Below, one piece after another: positions 47,666 to 56,308 of a stretch of 64,000 nt of DNA (positions within the stretch are counted from its first letter, which is position 1; every line of letters begins with the position of its first letter). The stretch is taken from contig NZ_CP003915.1 in assembly GCF_000521505.1 (NCBI RefSeq), forward strand, positions 4,402,001-4,466,000, read 5' to 3'. Source of the stretch: Advenella mimigardefordensis DPN7 (lineage in GTDB: Bacteria > Pseudomonadota > Gammaproteobacteria > Burkholderiales > Burkholderiaceae_B). The notes below the pieces were generated by a model. That model was given only the letters and a program-made list of their open reading frames with translations. It had not been told where the DNA came from and searched no databases. A program made the position numbers and the translations under genes.

Positions 47666-48709
47666 GTCTTTTTTGCAACAGCTCGAAAATTTCTTTTCTC
47701 ACTCACTTCAAAAAAGCCTACCAACTTACCGCAAAACCGCTTCACGTCTCAACAGCGAAGTCCGCTATTATGAATCATCTAAAAATAAAAAGCAACTACT
47801 ATTTTTACTTTCTACTTCTTTCTGATCGGCTTCCTTATTCTTGATCCCGGCCGTTGCTGCGCAACCACCAAAAACCCAAAACAACAAAACCACTCATAAC
47901 CACTTGCCACACCATCTGCGACTCCCCACCCCCAAAACACACCGAAGCATGCTCACAACGCCTTGATTTACCGGGGAAATTTGCCGCTCTTGCGGTACCC
48001 TTTCCGGGGCATCCTGCGTTGTGTGTGAAGCAGGAAAGATCGAAACTATAGCAAGCCAATCTCCCCTTGGCAAGCCCTCTTTTCAAAATAATCCAACCCG
48101 CTCCCCTTTTTTATATCCGTAATTACCCTAAGCTCATGATTTGATTCACTTTAGACTTTTTGCCACAGTTTTATTTCTTTTTTACCACATCATGACGAAG
48201 TGGGATTTCTGAGACATAAATGCAACAACGAGGCAATATCGGTATGGGGCACGCAGACATTTTTGAAGGCTTTTTCTACACATTTGGCTGTCGCCTATCC
48301 TGGGTGACCTGGGTGTCCCTCTATATTCCTCACTCTATCGCCCTTTCTTTTTCCTTTCTTCTTATCCTTCTTATATAGAAAGCATCCCATCGCTATTTTT
48401 ATGCAGGCTTTTATACCCCCCTATATATATAGAACATCCCGACGCTATACCTCCCTGTAGGCCAGCTGAGAATAGTCGGCCATAACAGCCAGACGCGCTG
48501 GCGAGTATTTGTTATCAGATGCATGTTCCGCCGGAGCACGTCCACCTGCTGGCTTACTTTTCATTGCTCTCTATATACACGCCACTCTTCTTCCACGATC
48601 CTGCTTCCTATATCTATATATATGTGGTCGTGATTGGGCAGCCTATATATAGCAGCATATCAGCAGCCCCTGACATGTTCTTATCCCCCCGCAAGCTATA
48701 ATTATCCCC
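47666..48709. other. Gene-free region between the rRNA promoter and a LysR gene
   Basis: No convincing gene. About 47868-47945 is almost devoid of G on the + strand, so the other strand is G-rich with runs of four and five. From 48370 on the DNA has several TATATA tracts, including two similar units with TATATAGAAAGCATCCC and TATATAGAACATCCC (near 48375 and 48427). A frame at 47835-48086 (minus) has no family features. Confidence 0.5.
48697..48702 (+). promoter_or_regulatory. TATAAT immediately before the LysR start (leaderless mRNA?)
   Basis: A perfect TATAAT ends seven bases before the ATG at 48710, which would put the transcription start at or next to the start codon. No Shine-Dalgarno precedes the ATG. 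The -35 element is not clear. Confidence 0.5.
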
Positions 48710-49636
48710 ATGAACATTCGATTTCTGGAAACCTTCGTATTACTGGCGGAACTACGCAATTTTCGTATGACCGCGGAACGTTTGCATACTACGCAGGCCG
48801 CGATCTCCAGCCGTATTGCCTCTCTGGAGCAGGAATTCGGCGTGCGCCTGTTTGACAGAAATGCCCGTGATGTTTCCCTGACGCCCGACGGTAGCAAGGC
48901 GCTGATTCATGCTGAACGGATGGTCAAGCTGTTACGCGATATGAAGGAAGACATGCTGGATAAGCATGCTTATGCCGGCGTTATTCGTATTGGCGTTATC
49001 GAATCCATCGTCCACAGCTGGTTTCCCGAGTTTCTTGCTCGCCTGCACGAAGCGTATCCACGGGTACGCATTGAAATTGCCAGTGATACCACCGTTCATC
49101 TCACCGAAAAGCTCAACAAAGGGGACCTGGATCTGGTATTGCAGGGCAATGCCGTTCACGTGTCTCTGGTCGATACCATTGCCCTGGGTCAGTTACCCAT
49201 GCGCTGGGTAGCCAGTCCGAAGCTGGAGATCGGCAACGATGTACTCAGCCTGGCCGATCTAGCCGCGTTTCCCATCGTAAGCTTTGCGCGTGAATCGGAA
49301 CCCTACGCCGCGATCGAAAGAATGTTTGCCACGGTAGGTGATATTACGCTGCATTTAAATGGCATTTCCTCTGTGGCGACGATGATCAGACTGGTACGGG
49401 ATGGTTTCGGGGTAGCGGCGCTGCCGCCGGCCATTATTCAACAGGAGCTGGCTGCACAGACATTACAGCTGCTGCGTGCCGACACAGTCTTGCCGCCACT
49501 GGAGATGCAGGCAGCCTTCCGCCACAATCAGGAAAATCCATTGGCTGAAACCATCGGCATGATTGCTCAGGAGGTTGCTATCGGCTTTGCAACCAATCGG
49601 GGCCAGAGTATTGCCTGTGCTCCGCCGCAAACCTGA
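48710..49636 (+). CDS. LysR-family transcriptional regulator
   Basis: A 308-residue LysR-type regulator with a helix-turn-helix at residues 15-45 (FRMTAERLHTTQAAISSRIA) and an effector domain. It lies 452 bases upstream of, and on the same strand as, an MFS transporter, a DUF2848 protein and an amidase, and probably controls them. The expected divergent layout is absent. The ATG has no ribosome-binding site and a perfect TATAAT seven bases before it, consistent with a leaderless message and low expression. Confidence 0.92.
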   Translation: MNIRFLETFVLLAELRNFRMTAERLHTTQAAISSRIASLEQEFGVRLFDRNARDVSLTPDGSKALIHAERMVKLLRDMKEDMLDKHAYAGVIRIGVIESIVHSWFPEFLARLHEAYPRVRIEIASDTTVHLTEKLNKGDLDLVLQGNAVHVSLVDTIALGQLPMRWVASPKLEIGNDVLSLADLAAFPIVSFARESEPYAAIERMFATVGDITLHLNGISSVATMIRLVRDGFGVAALPPAIIQQELAAQTLQLLRADTVLPPLEMQAAFRHNQENPLAETIGMIAQEVAIGFATNRGQSIACAPPQT

Positions 49637-50088
49637 ACGGCATACGCATCCTTCCGAATCCGGCTCAAATCCGTATGATGCCTCATCATCGCGGCACGCC
49701 TGACCTCGGTATTTACCCTAGGAAGGGGATCAAAACCGAGCCGCCGCCTGGTTTTCGTCGCACCTGAGGCTGTTCGCAAAAACCATCATAACTATATGAT
49801 ATGTATATATATTTTATTAAATAGAAAAACCCTTCCCGACAGCGATAAGTTTTTGCAATCACCACTGCCCATATTTTCTTGTTGGACAGTAAAAAACGCG
49901 CTACCTACACTGCCCACATATAAGACCTGACACAACATAGCGTTGCGCCATGTTGACTGCAACAAGCCGTCTTATTCCCGGCCACGCCTCTTGCAGAGGG
50001 CATCATCCCCGGCCACATACCACCACCGCTGACCGGCTATTTTGGCCGGCTGGCCCTATTCAACACGCAACTGTAGTTGGAAAATACG
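49637..50088. other. Intergenic region before the MFS-DUF2848-amidase unit
   Basis: No gene is evident in these 452 bases. A T/A-rich part near 49795-49850 (ATATGATATGTATATATATT) probably contains the promoter or LysR target. I see no clear -35/-10 pair or terminator for the LysR gene. Confidence 0.4.
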
Positions 50089-51399
50089 ATGAATCAATCA
50101 AACATTGCGACCAGCCCCAGCCCGGGCACCGACGCAAACGAACTGAAGGCAACATACAGCAAAATTGCCTGGAGACTGATCCCATTTCTGGTCTTTCTCT
50201 TCATTCTGGCCTGGCTGGACCGCGTTAACGTCGGCTTTGCCAAACTACACATGCTGCAGGACCTGGAATTTAGCGAAGCCGTGTACGGGCTTGGCGCCGG
50301 GATCTTTTTTATCGGCTATTTTCTCTTCGAAGTACCCAGCAACCTGCTGCTGGAGAAAATCGGCGCACGCAAAACGCTGGCCCGCATCACGATCTTGTGG
50401 GGTGCCGCTTCCATTGCCATGGCCTATGTCACCACCCCCACGCAGTTCTATATTATGCGCTTTCTTCTGGGGGTGTTTGAGGCCGGTTTCTTCCCTGGTG
50501 TTGTACTCTATCTGACCTACTGGTTCCCGGCGGAATACCGCGCGCGCGTTAACGGACTGTTCATGACCTCGTTCGCTCTGGCCGGTGTCATTGGCGGACC
50601 GTTGGCTGGCCTGATTCTGAACGGCATGCAGGGTGTGGGCCATCTGGCCAACTGGCAGTGGCTGTTCGTTATTGAAGGTATTCCATCTGTCATTGCAGGG
50701 TTGTTTGTGCTCCGGTATCTGCCCGAAAAACCCGTGAACGCTAAATGGCTGACATCAGAGGAGCAGCAGGCAGTCACGCGAGCCCTGGAGCTTGAAAACA
50801 GTCAGACAGGCAATAAACACCTGTCTTTCAAAGACGCCTACCGCAACTACGGCATCTGGCTTTGCGCTGCCGTGTACTTCTGCATCGTTAGTGGCAACGC
50901 GACGATCGCCTTCTGGACACCGTCCATTATTAAAGATATCGGCGTCAACAACGACTTGATGATTGGCGTACTGTCCGCGATTCCTTTCATTGCCGGCACC
51001 ATTGCAATGATCTGGAATGGCGCTCACTCGGATAAAACCGGCGAACGCCGCCTGCATTGCGCGGTTGCCACGCTGATCGCCTGCCTGGGCCTGACCGCCA
51101 CCGGTATGCTGCTGCACAATGCCACCTTCGCATTGATCGCCCTTACCGTTGCCTCTATTGGTATCCTGGCCGCCTTTCCGGTGTTCTGGTCTATTCCGTC
51201 TGCCTTTCTGGCAGGCACCGCGGCAGCCGGTGGCATCGCATTGATCAACTCCATCGGCAACCTGGCCGGGTTTGTCGCGCCATACATGATTGGTTCATTG
51301 AAAACCAGTACCGGTTCGCTGTCCTCCGGATTGTATTTCGTGGCCGCGCTGGAAATTCTGGCGTCCATTCTGGTTGTCGCTTTTATCAAAAAGCGCTGA
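50089..51399 (+). CDS. MFS transporter, anion:cation symporter (ACS) family
   Basis: A 436-residue inner-membrane transporter with about 12 spans. The signature near the N-terminus, LAWLDRVNVGFAKLHM, and GVFEAGFFPGVVLYLTYWFP are typical of the ACS family that imports organic anions such as galactonate, phthalate or tartrate. Start at 50089 (MNQSNIATS), with GGAAAA upstream. It is followed after 72 bases by a DUF2848 gene and then an amidase. The likely cargo is the amide or acid processed by these enzymes. Confidence 0.92.
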   Translation: MNQSNIATSPSPGTDANELKATYSKIAWRLIPFLVFLFILAWLDRVNVGFAKLHMLQDLEFSEAVYGLGAGIFFIGYFLFEVPSNLLLEKIGARKTLARITILWGAASIAMAYVTTPTQFYIMRFLLGVFEAGFFPGVVLYLTYWFPAEYRARVNGLFMTSFALAGVIGGPLAGLILNGMQGVGHLANWQWLFVIEGIPSVIAGLFVLRYLPEKPVNAKWLTSEEQQAVTRALELENSQTGNKHLSFKDAYRNYGIWLCAAVYFCIVSGNATIAFWTPSIIKDIGVNNDLMIGVLSAIPFIAGTIAMIWNGAHSDKTGERRLHCAVATLIACLGLTATGMLLHNATFALIALTVASIGILAAFPVFWSIPSAFLAGTAAAGGIALINSIGNLAGFVAPYMIGSLKTSTGSLSSGLYFVAALEILASILVVAFIKKR

Positions 51400-51477
51400 G
51401 CTGCCTCCTTCATTTCACAGGCATGTGCGCCCTATCACACGTGCCTGTTCCCCTATCTGTTTATCAAGAGTATGACT

Positions 51478-52161
51478 ATGAAACTTGAATTCTCACTTGC
51501 CCAGGAACCCGCGGCAACCGTTGTAGCAGACATCAACACGCTGATCGTTGCGGGCTGGGCCGGGCGCGATGTCCAGGCCATCGAACACCACATAGAAGAG
51601 TTGGCTGCCCTTGGTGTGCCTCGTCCCAGCACGGTTCCGCTGTATTACCGCGTCGCCAATAATCAATTAACTCAGGCAAGCCATATTCAGGCGCTGGGAA
51701 CCGAATCTTCCGGCGAAGTTGAAGTTTTTGTGTTTACAGTGGATGGCACAATGTATGTCAGCCTGGCTGCTGATCACACGGATCGTAAACTGGAAGCCTA
51801 TGGCGTGGCCGAATCCAAACAAATTTGCGTCAAACCGATAGCCACTTCTGCATGGCGCTTTGACGAGCTCATTGAGCATTGGGACCAGTTGGTTATCCGC
51901 TCCTGGATCGAGGAAGGCGGCCAGAAAGTGCTGTATCAGGAAGGTACGCTGGACAGCCTGCGTCTGCCGCAGGAACTGATCAAAGGCTATACCGGTAACC
52001 AGCACATCCTGCCCGCAGGACACGGTATGATTTGTGGCACGGTTGGGGCAATTGGCGGCATTCGCGCATCCAATACATTTGTCATGGAGTTGCACGACCC
52101 AATCAAAAACCGTAGCCTGCAGCACACCTACCACGTTGAAACACTGCCTGTGGTGGCCTGA
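51478..52161 (+). CDS. DUF2848-family protein, fumarylacetoacetase-like
   Basis: A 227-residue protein of the DUF2848 family: AGWAGRDVQAIEHHIEELA near the N-terminus, then YVSLAADHTDRKLEAYGV and a final GTVGAIGGIRASNTFVMELHDP. The C-terminal part resembles the fumarylacetoacetate hydrolase fold. No reaction is established as far as I know. The start may be ATG at 51472 or 51478; AAGAG fits the latter. It is regularly found beside amidases, as here (amidase 56 bases downstream), which suggests it acts on the same substrate class. Confidence 0.82.
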   Translation: MKLEFSLAQEPAATVVADINTLIVAGWAGRDVQAIEHHIEELAALGVPRPSTVPLYYRVANNQLTQASHIQALGTESSGEVEVFVFTVDGTMYVSLAADHTDRKLEAYGVAESKQICVKPIATSAWRFDELIEHWDQLVIRSWIEEGGQKVLYQEGTLDSLRLPQELIKGYTGNQHILPAGHGMICGTVGAIGGIRASNTFVMELHDPIKNRSLQHTYHVETLPVVA

Positions 52162-52217
52162 ATCCGCTTATATCGCAGGTGTCCCCGTCAATTTCATTTG
52201 CTATTAACGGTTGTCTC

Positions 52218-53573
52218 ATGAATCATTCTGCTTTACCCACCCTGAACGCGCTGTCGCACGCGCTCGATACCGGCTCAACGACCTCGGTCCAGTTGACACA
52301 ACAAGCCCTCTCACGCGCCAGCAATGGTGAAGGCGCCAAAGTATATACCCGGCTCTTCCAGGAGCAGGCGCTGGCCGCAGCACAGGCAGCCGATACCCTG
52401 CGCCAGGCGGGCTTGCGGCGTTCAGTGATTGACGGTCTGCCCGTGTCGGTCAAAGACCTGTTCGATATCCAGGGCAAACCCACACAGGCCGGATCGGTCG
52501 TGCTGGGCGACGCGCCAGCTGCGCCCCACAACGCCACGGTGGTACAAAGGCTGATCAACGCCGGTGCTGTTATTACAGGCACCACCAATATGACCGAATT
52601 TGCCTACTCTGGTCTGGGTCTGAATCCTCATTACGGGACACCGCGCAATCCGTGGGAACGTAACGTTGGTGAAGGACGCATCCCGGGCGGATCATCGTCG
52701 GGAGCGGCCATCTCGGTCACAGACGGCATGGCCGTGGCTGCTATCGGTTCGGATACCGGCGGTTCTGTGCGTATTCCCTCTGCTCTTTGCGGCCTGACCG
52801 GCTTCAAACCGACTGCGCGCCGGGTTCCGCAGGAAGGTGTGTTGCCACTGTCTACCACGCTGGATTCCATCGGCCCGTTGGCTGCCAGTGTAGAATGCTG
52901 CGCGATACTGGACGCCATCATGACCGGTGAAGCCTACACGCCGATAGCGCCTAAATCGCTCAAGGGCCTGCGCCTTCTGTTCCCCCGCAACGCCGTACTG
53001 GATGGTGCCGATGATCATGTTGCTGCAAGCTATGCACAGGTGCTCTCGCAACTGTCGGCAGCAGGCGCCATCATTGTGGAACAGGCCGTGCCATCATTTG
53101 ACCAGTTGCCTGGCATTAACGCCCAGGGCGGATTCATTGCTGCTGAAGCCTGGGCATGGCATCGTCAATTGATCGCAGACAAGGCCGATGCCTATGATCC
53201 ACGGGTGGTGTCACGCATACTGCGCGGCAAGCAGATCAGCGCCGCCGATTATATAGACCTGTTGCAGCGCAGGAAAGCGTGGATCCAGCAATTGCAACTG
53301 CAATTGGCCGATTACGATGCCATGATCATGCCTACCGTACCGGTCATCGCCCCCACGATTGCCGAGTTGCAGGATGAAGAGGTTTATCACAAAACCAATT
53401 TGCTGCTGCTGCGTAATCCCACCTTCATCAATTTCCTGGACGGCTGCGCGGTATCAGTCCCCTGCCATGCACCAGGGACAGCGCCTGTAGGGGTGAGTAT
53501 CGCGGCGGCCGGTGGGCAGGATCATACTGTTCTGGCTATCGCCAAAGCGGTAGAAACGTTGTTGCACGGTTAG
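52218..53573 (+). CDS. Amidase of the amidase-signature family
   Basis: A 451-residue serine hydrolase of the amidase signature family. The Ser-cisSer-Lys triad is visible: lysine 79 in PVSVKDLFD, the cis-serine at 159-160 in PGGSSSGAAIS, and the nucleophile serine 183 in GSDTGGSVRIPSALCGL. It hydrolyses a carboxylic amide to acid and ammonia in the cytoplasm. The start at 52218 (MNHSALPTL) fits the family; a longer frame from 52179 has no support. It is the last gene of the transporter-DUF2848-amidase unit. It is not GatA, since gatB/gatC are absent and the protein is short. Confidence 0.93.
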   Translation: MNHSALPTLNALSHALDTGSTTSVQLTQQALSRASNGEGAKVYTRLFQEQALAAAQAADTLRQAGLRRSVIDGLPVSVKDLFDIQGKPTQAGSVVLGDAPAAPHNATVVQRLINAGAVITGTTNMTEFAYSGLGLNPHYGTPRNPWERNVGEGRIPGGSSSGAAISVTDGMAVAAIGSDTGGSVRIPSALCGLTGFKPTARRVPQEGVLPLSTTLDSIGPLAASVECCAILDAIMTGEAYTPIAPKSLKGLRLLFPRNAVLDGADDHVAASYAQVLSQLSAAGAIIVEQAVPSFDQLPGINAQGGFIAAEAWAWHRQLIADKADAYDPRVVSRILRGKQISAADYIDLLQRRKAWIQQLQLQLADYDAMIMPTVPVIAPTIAELQDEEVYHKTNLLLLRNPTFINFLDGCAVSVPCHAPGTAPVGVSIAAAGGQDHTVLAIAKAVETLLHG

Positions 53574-53765
53574 GGGTGAATGAGGATGGGCTTGTGACGG
53601 CTTATCCGAGGAGTTTTCGCAGGGTGTAGCCGGATCATCGGGCTATTCCTATGCGATTGAGCGTCATGGTGGCACTGAAGTAATGTCGTGCTTACCGGCC
53701 TATGGATACCCTCGGAAAATACGAGGTTGACATGCATAGCACGATTAAGTAAATTAAAACCTGAA

Positions 53766-53789
53766 ATCGGTGGGGGCGAGCCCACCGAT
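53766..53789 (-). terminator. Hairpin downstream of the 25-residue peptide gene
   Basis: Perfect 9-base stem ATCGGTGGG (53766-53774) and CCCACCGAT (53781-53789), 6-base loop, followed leftward by TTTCAGGTTTT. It starts six bases after the peptide stop codon. It could also serve the amidase unit in the other direction, but lacks T there. Confidence 0.65.
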
Positions 53790-53795
53790 CCCTGA

Positions 53796-53873
53796 TTAGT
53801 AAGCTGGAGTGCTAAACATGAGCAACGCCAGCACTATACCGATCAGGATAAGTTGTAATACGATATTGCGCAT
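53796..53873 (-). CDS. 25-residue hydrophobic peptide with a strong ribosome site
   Basis: A 26-codon frame (with stop): MRNIVLQLILIGIVLALL then MFSTPAY. Residues 4-20 form a single membrane span after an arginine, ending in polar STPAY. AAGGAGG lies five bases before the ATG, the best ribosome site in this part of the window. A perfect hairpin follows the stop and another lies just upstream. No neighbour explains it. It may be a small stress or regulatory membrane protein or a type I toxin-like peptide. I do not recognise a family. Confidence 0.65.
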   Translation of the reverse strand: MRNIVLQLILIGIVLALLMFSTPAY

Positions 53874-53892
53874 CGTATCCTCCTTATCAGGC

Positions 53893-53919
53893 AGGGCCCG
53901 GCTTCGGTCGGGCCCTTTT
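53893..53919 (+). terminator. GC-rich hairpin with T run
   Basis: Stem AGGGCCCG (53893-53900) and CGGGCCCT (53909-53916), 8-base TTCG-containing loop, then TTTT. It reads as a rightward terminator, perhaps for the amidase unit 320 bases upstream; leftward it sits directly before the ribosome site of the 25-residue peptide and could act as an attenuator. Confidence 0.7.
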
Positions 53920-54329
53920 ACCGTCTGCACTGCCCTTCAGCACAGCACCATTATTTTGATTTTTTCGTTGGTGGCTGCCATCCGTGTTTGATTCAAATTG
54001 TCCTTTCGTGATAACCGGCGGCGCAATTCATTACGCGACTACCATCGTTTTATGCATAAGCGAGCGCTTGCACATCCGGCAGATGCACCAGTAGAATATG
54101 CCTTATGTTGGCGACCAGGAGCATTATCCGGTCATCATGCCGACCTCTCCTGGCTCTGCATCTATTTTACGTATGGCCATCCTGTGTATACGTAGACGGC
54201 CGGTTCGTCATTCTTCACCATTTCCCCCGACGTCTCTGCCCATTGCGATAGTTGCCAGTCCACAGATTGTGACAATATCGTCTACTCGTATCCGTCTTCA
54301 AATATATTGAAGCCATAACCACAATAACA
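53920..54329. other. Intergenic region without recognised gene
   Basis: Open frames here (53998-54195, 54098-54310, plus strand) have no ribosome site, no domain and unusual composition. A decayed gene is possible, but I cannot show one. Confidence 0.4.
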
Positions 54330-54361
54330 AAAACCCCTGCAAGACTATTGACAGGGGTTTT
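54330..54361 (-). terminator. Intrinsic terminator of ssb
   Basis: Perfect 10-base stem AAAACCCCTG (54330-54339) and CAGGGGTTTT (54352-54361). Read leftward it ends in a T run, 26 bases after the ssb stop. Confidence 0.9.
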
Positions 54362-54387
54362 GTTTGCAAAACAGAGAAGGCGCCCGT

Positions 54388-54885
54388 TCAAAACGGAATA
54401 TCGTCGTCCATATCCATGATATTGGCCGCAGGTTTTTGCGCCGGACGTTGCTGCTGTTGCGGGGCCTGACGCTGAGGCGCCTGACGTGGTGCAGATGAAT
54501 AACCGTCATCGCCACCAAAACCGCCGTCATCCATACCGCCGGTACTCTCACGACCACCCAGCATTTGCATCTGGTCGGCGACGATTTCAGTTGAATAACG
54601 ATCTGCACCGGTATCCTTGTCCTGCCATTTGCGGGTCTTCAGACGGCCTTCGACATACACCGAGCGGCCTTTTTTTAGATATTCACCGGCGATTTCCGCC
54701 AGGCGGTTGTAGAACACCACGCGATGCCATTCGGTCTCTTCACGGCGCTCGCCGGAGTTCCTGTCTTTCCAGTTTGAAGTAGTGGCAATGGAGACGTTGC
54801 AGATAGCGGCGCCGTCCGGAGAGTAGCGCACTTCCGGGTCGCGTCCCAGATTGCCGACGAGTATGACTTTATTGACTGATGCCAT
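54388..54885 (-). CDS. ssb: Single-stranded DNA-binding protein
   Basis: A 165-residue SSB. The OB fold covers residues 1-110 ([20 protein letters not shown], then [21 protein letters not shown] and SVYVEGRL), followed by a disordered linker rich in glycine, glutamine and proline. The acidic tail MDMDDDIPF recruits partner proteins. It binds single-stranded DNA in replication, recombination and repair. AGGAT precedes the ATG. A dyad in its promoter and a strong terminator bracket it as its own transcription unit, next to uvrA with one MFS gene between. Confidence 0.97.
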   Translation of the reverse strand: MASVNKVILVGNLGRDPEVRYSPDGAAICNVSIATTSNWKDRNSGERREETEWHRVVFYNRLAEIAGEYLKKGRSVYVEGRLKTRKWQDKDTGADRYSTEIVADQMQMLGGRESTGGMDDGGFGGDDGYSSAPRQAPQRQAPQQQQRPAQKPAANIMDMDDDIPF

Positions 54886-54915
54886 GGTTAAATCCTGACT
54901 GTAGGTGGTAATTCG

Positions 54916-54933
54916 GACAGTATGTTAACTGTC
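54916..54933. promoter_or_regulatory. Dyad in the ssb promoter
   Basis: GACAGT (54916-54921) and ACTGTC (54928-54933), six-base spacer. A leftward TTGTGC - 17 - TAACAT promoter overlaps it. The half-sites resemble a LexA box turned inside out (ACAG-N8-CTGT), not the standard CTGT-N8-ACAG. Confidence 0.45.
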
Positions 54934-54976
54934 ATTACCTGCTTGCACAATTGGCTAATTATAGCCACCGCAGGCT

Positions 54977-56194
54977 TTACGTAGGTGATTTGAAGCTTCT
55001 GGCGGTAAAGAACCAGATGGCAGCCAGGGCCGCGCCCATGAGGAAAACGGCCGATATGCTTGTGTAACGGGCCAGCAGACCGCCTACGGCGCCCCCTGCC
55101 GCCACACCCAGCGCCTGAGACATATTATAGAACCCCAGAGCCAGGCCCTTGTGCTCTGCCGGGGCAACGCGCGATACCAGCGACGGCTGCAAGGCTTCCA
55201 GAATATTGAATGCCACGAAGTAACCCACGAAGAGTATGACAATGGCGGTAAACGATTGGGTCGCAAAAGCCATGATGGCCATGACAATGGCCAGGCCGGC
55301 CACGCTCCACTCCAGGCTTTGCTTGTGCACATGCCGGGTTTCGGTGTAGAAAACGACCGGTACCATAGCCACGAAGGAGGCCAGAATCACGGGCAGATAG
55401 ACTTTCCAGAGCGTGCCGGTGGTAAAGCCGCCCAGCCCGATCAGCAGCGGCGGCGCCACCACGAAAATGGACATCAGGATACAGTGCAGGCAAAACACGC
55501 CAAAATTCAGGCGCAAAAGGTCACCGTTTCTCAGGACATCACGCGGACGCGACTGTATCGCCGGCACCTGCAGGGGCACCACCGGCACAATGAAGGTGGC
55601 CAGCAGCAGGCTGACAAAACCCAGCAGGGAAATAACCCAGAACAGGCCTGACAGGCCGCCGATTTCAACCAGCAGGGGCGACAGCACCAGTGCCAGGGCA
55701 AAGGAAATGCCTATGGAGCCGCCCACCATCGCCATGGCACGGGTACGTACTTCCGGGCGGGTTGCGTCTGCCACCCAGGCGGTAATGGCTGCGGAAATGG
55801 CCCCCAAGCCCTGAATAGAGCGACCAACGACCACGCCAGTGACCGAATCGCTCAGGGCGCAAATGATGCCACCGATAATAAACAGCACCATTCCACCAAT
55901 AATGACCGGGCGGCGTCCAAAGCGGTCGGACGCCATGCCCAGTGGAATCTGCAGAATCGCCTGCGTGAGGCCATAGGCACCAATTGCTGCCCCCACCAGG
56001 GCCGCGTTGCTGCCGCCCGTCAGGGTTTTGGCCGCATCGGCAAAAACCGGGGTGAGCAGGAACAGGCCCAGCATGCGGACCGCAAACAATAGCGCCAGCG
56101 TCGTGCTGGCACGGCGTTCTGTAGGCGTAAGTTTCAGTTTAGCCGGTTTGGCACTCTCTGCCTGAACGGGTTGACTTGGCGCAGCGGAATTCAT
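54977..56194 (-). CDS. MFS transporter, drug-efflux-like
   Basis: A 405-residue inner-membrane protein with 12 spans. Conserved MFS loop GMASDRFGRRPVIIGG follows span 2, and antiporter-like GRSIQGLGAISAAITAW lies near span 4-5. It resembles YajR-like proton antiporters. No substrate can be told. Its position between ssb and uvrA, divergent from uvrA, is common in Burkholderiales. The N-terminus is polar and the start (56194) has no clear ribosome site; ATG codons further in would cut into the first span. Confidence 0.88.
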   Translation of the reverse strand: MNSAAPSQPVQAESAKPAKLKLTPTERRASTTLALLFAVRMLGLFLLTPVFADAAKTLTGGSNAALVGAAIGAYGLTQAILQIPLGMASDRFGRRPVIIGGMVLFIIGGIICALSDSVTGVVVGRSIQGLGAISAAITAWVADATRPEVRTRAMAMVGGSIGISFALALVLSPLLVEIGGLSGLFWVISLLGFVSLLLATFIVPVVPLQVPAIQSRPRDVLRNGDLLRLNFGVFCLHCILMSIFVVAPPLLIGLGGFTTGTLWKVYLPVILASFVAMVPVVFYTETRHVHKQSLEWSVAGLAIVMAIMAFATQSFTAIVILFVGYFVAFNILEALQPSLVSRVAPAEHKGLALGFYNMSQALGVAAGGAVGGLLARYTSISAVFLMGAALAAIWFFTARSFKSPT

Positions 56195-56308
56195 TCAGCA
56201 AATAAAAAGACAAAGTGGGGGGAAGGTATAACTGGTGTTGACACCTGCGTTATAGTAATGGATTAGTCCGAGAAAAACCCAGTTCGTTCAACAGGAAAAG
56301 ATAATTTC

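Noticed and set aside
47835..48086. Minus-strand frame of 83 codons upstream of the rRNA operon
   Set aside because: No ribosome site, no domain, biased composition from the G-rich strand; probably chance.
53998..54310. Two plus-strand frames before ssb
   Set aside because: No start signal and no recognisable protein; treated as intergenic DNA.
56195..56308. LexA box at uvrA
   Set aside because: No CTGT-N8-ACAG match was found on reading both strands.
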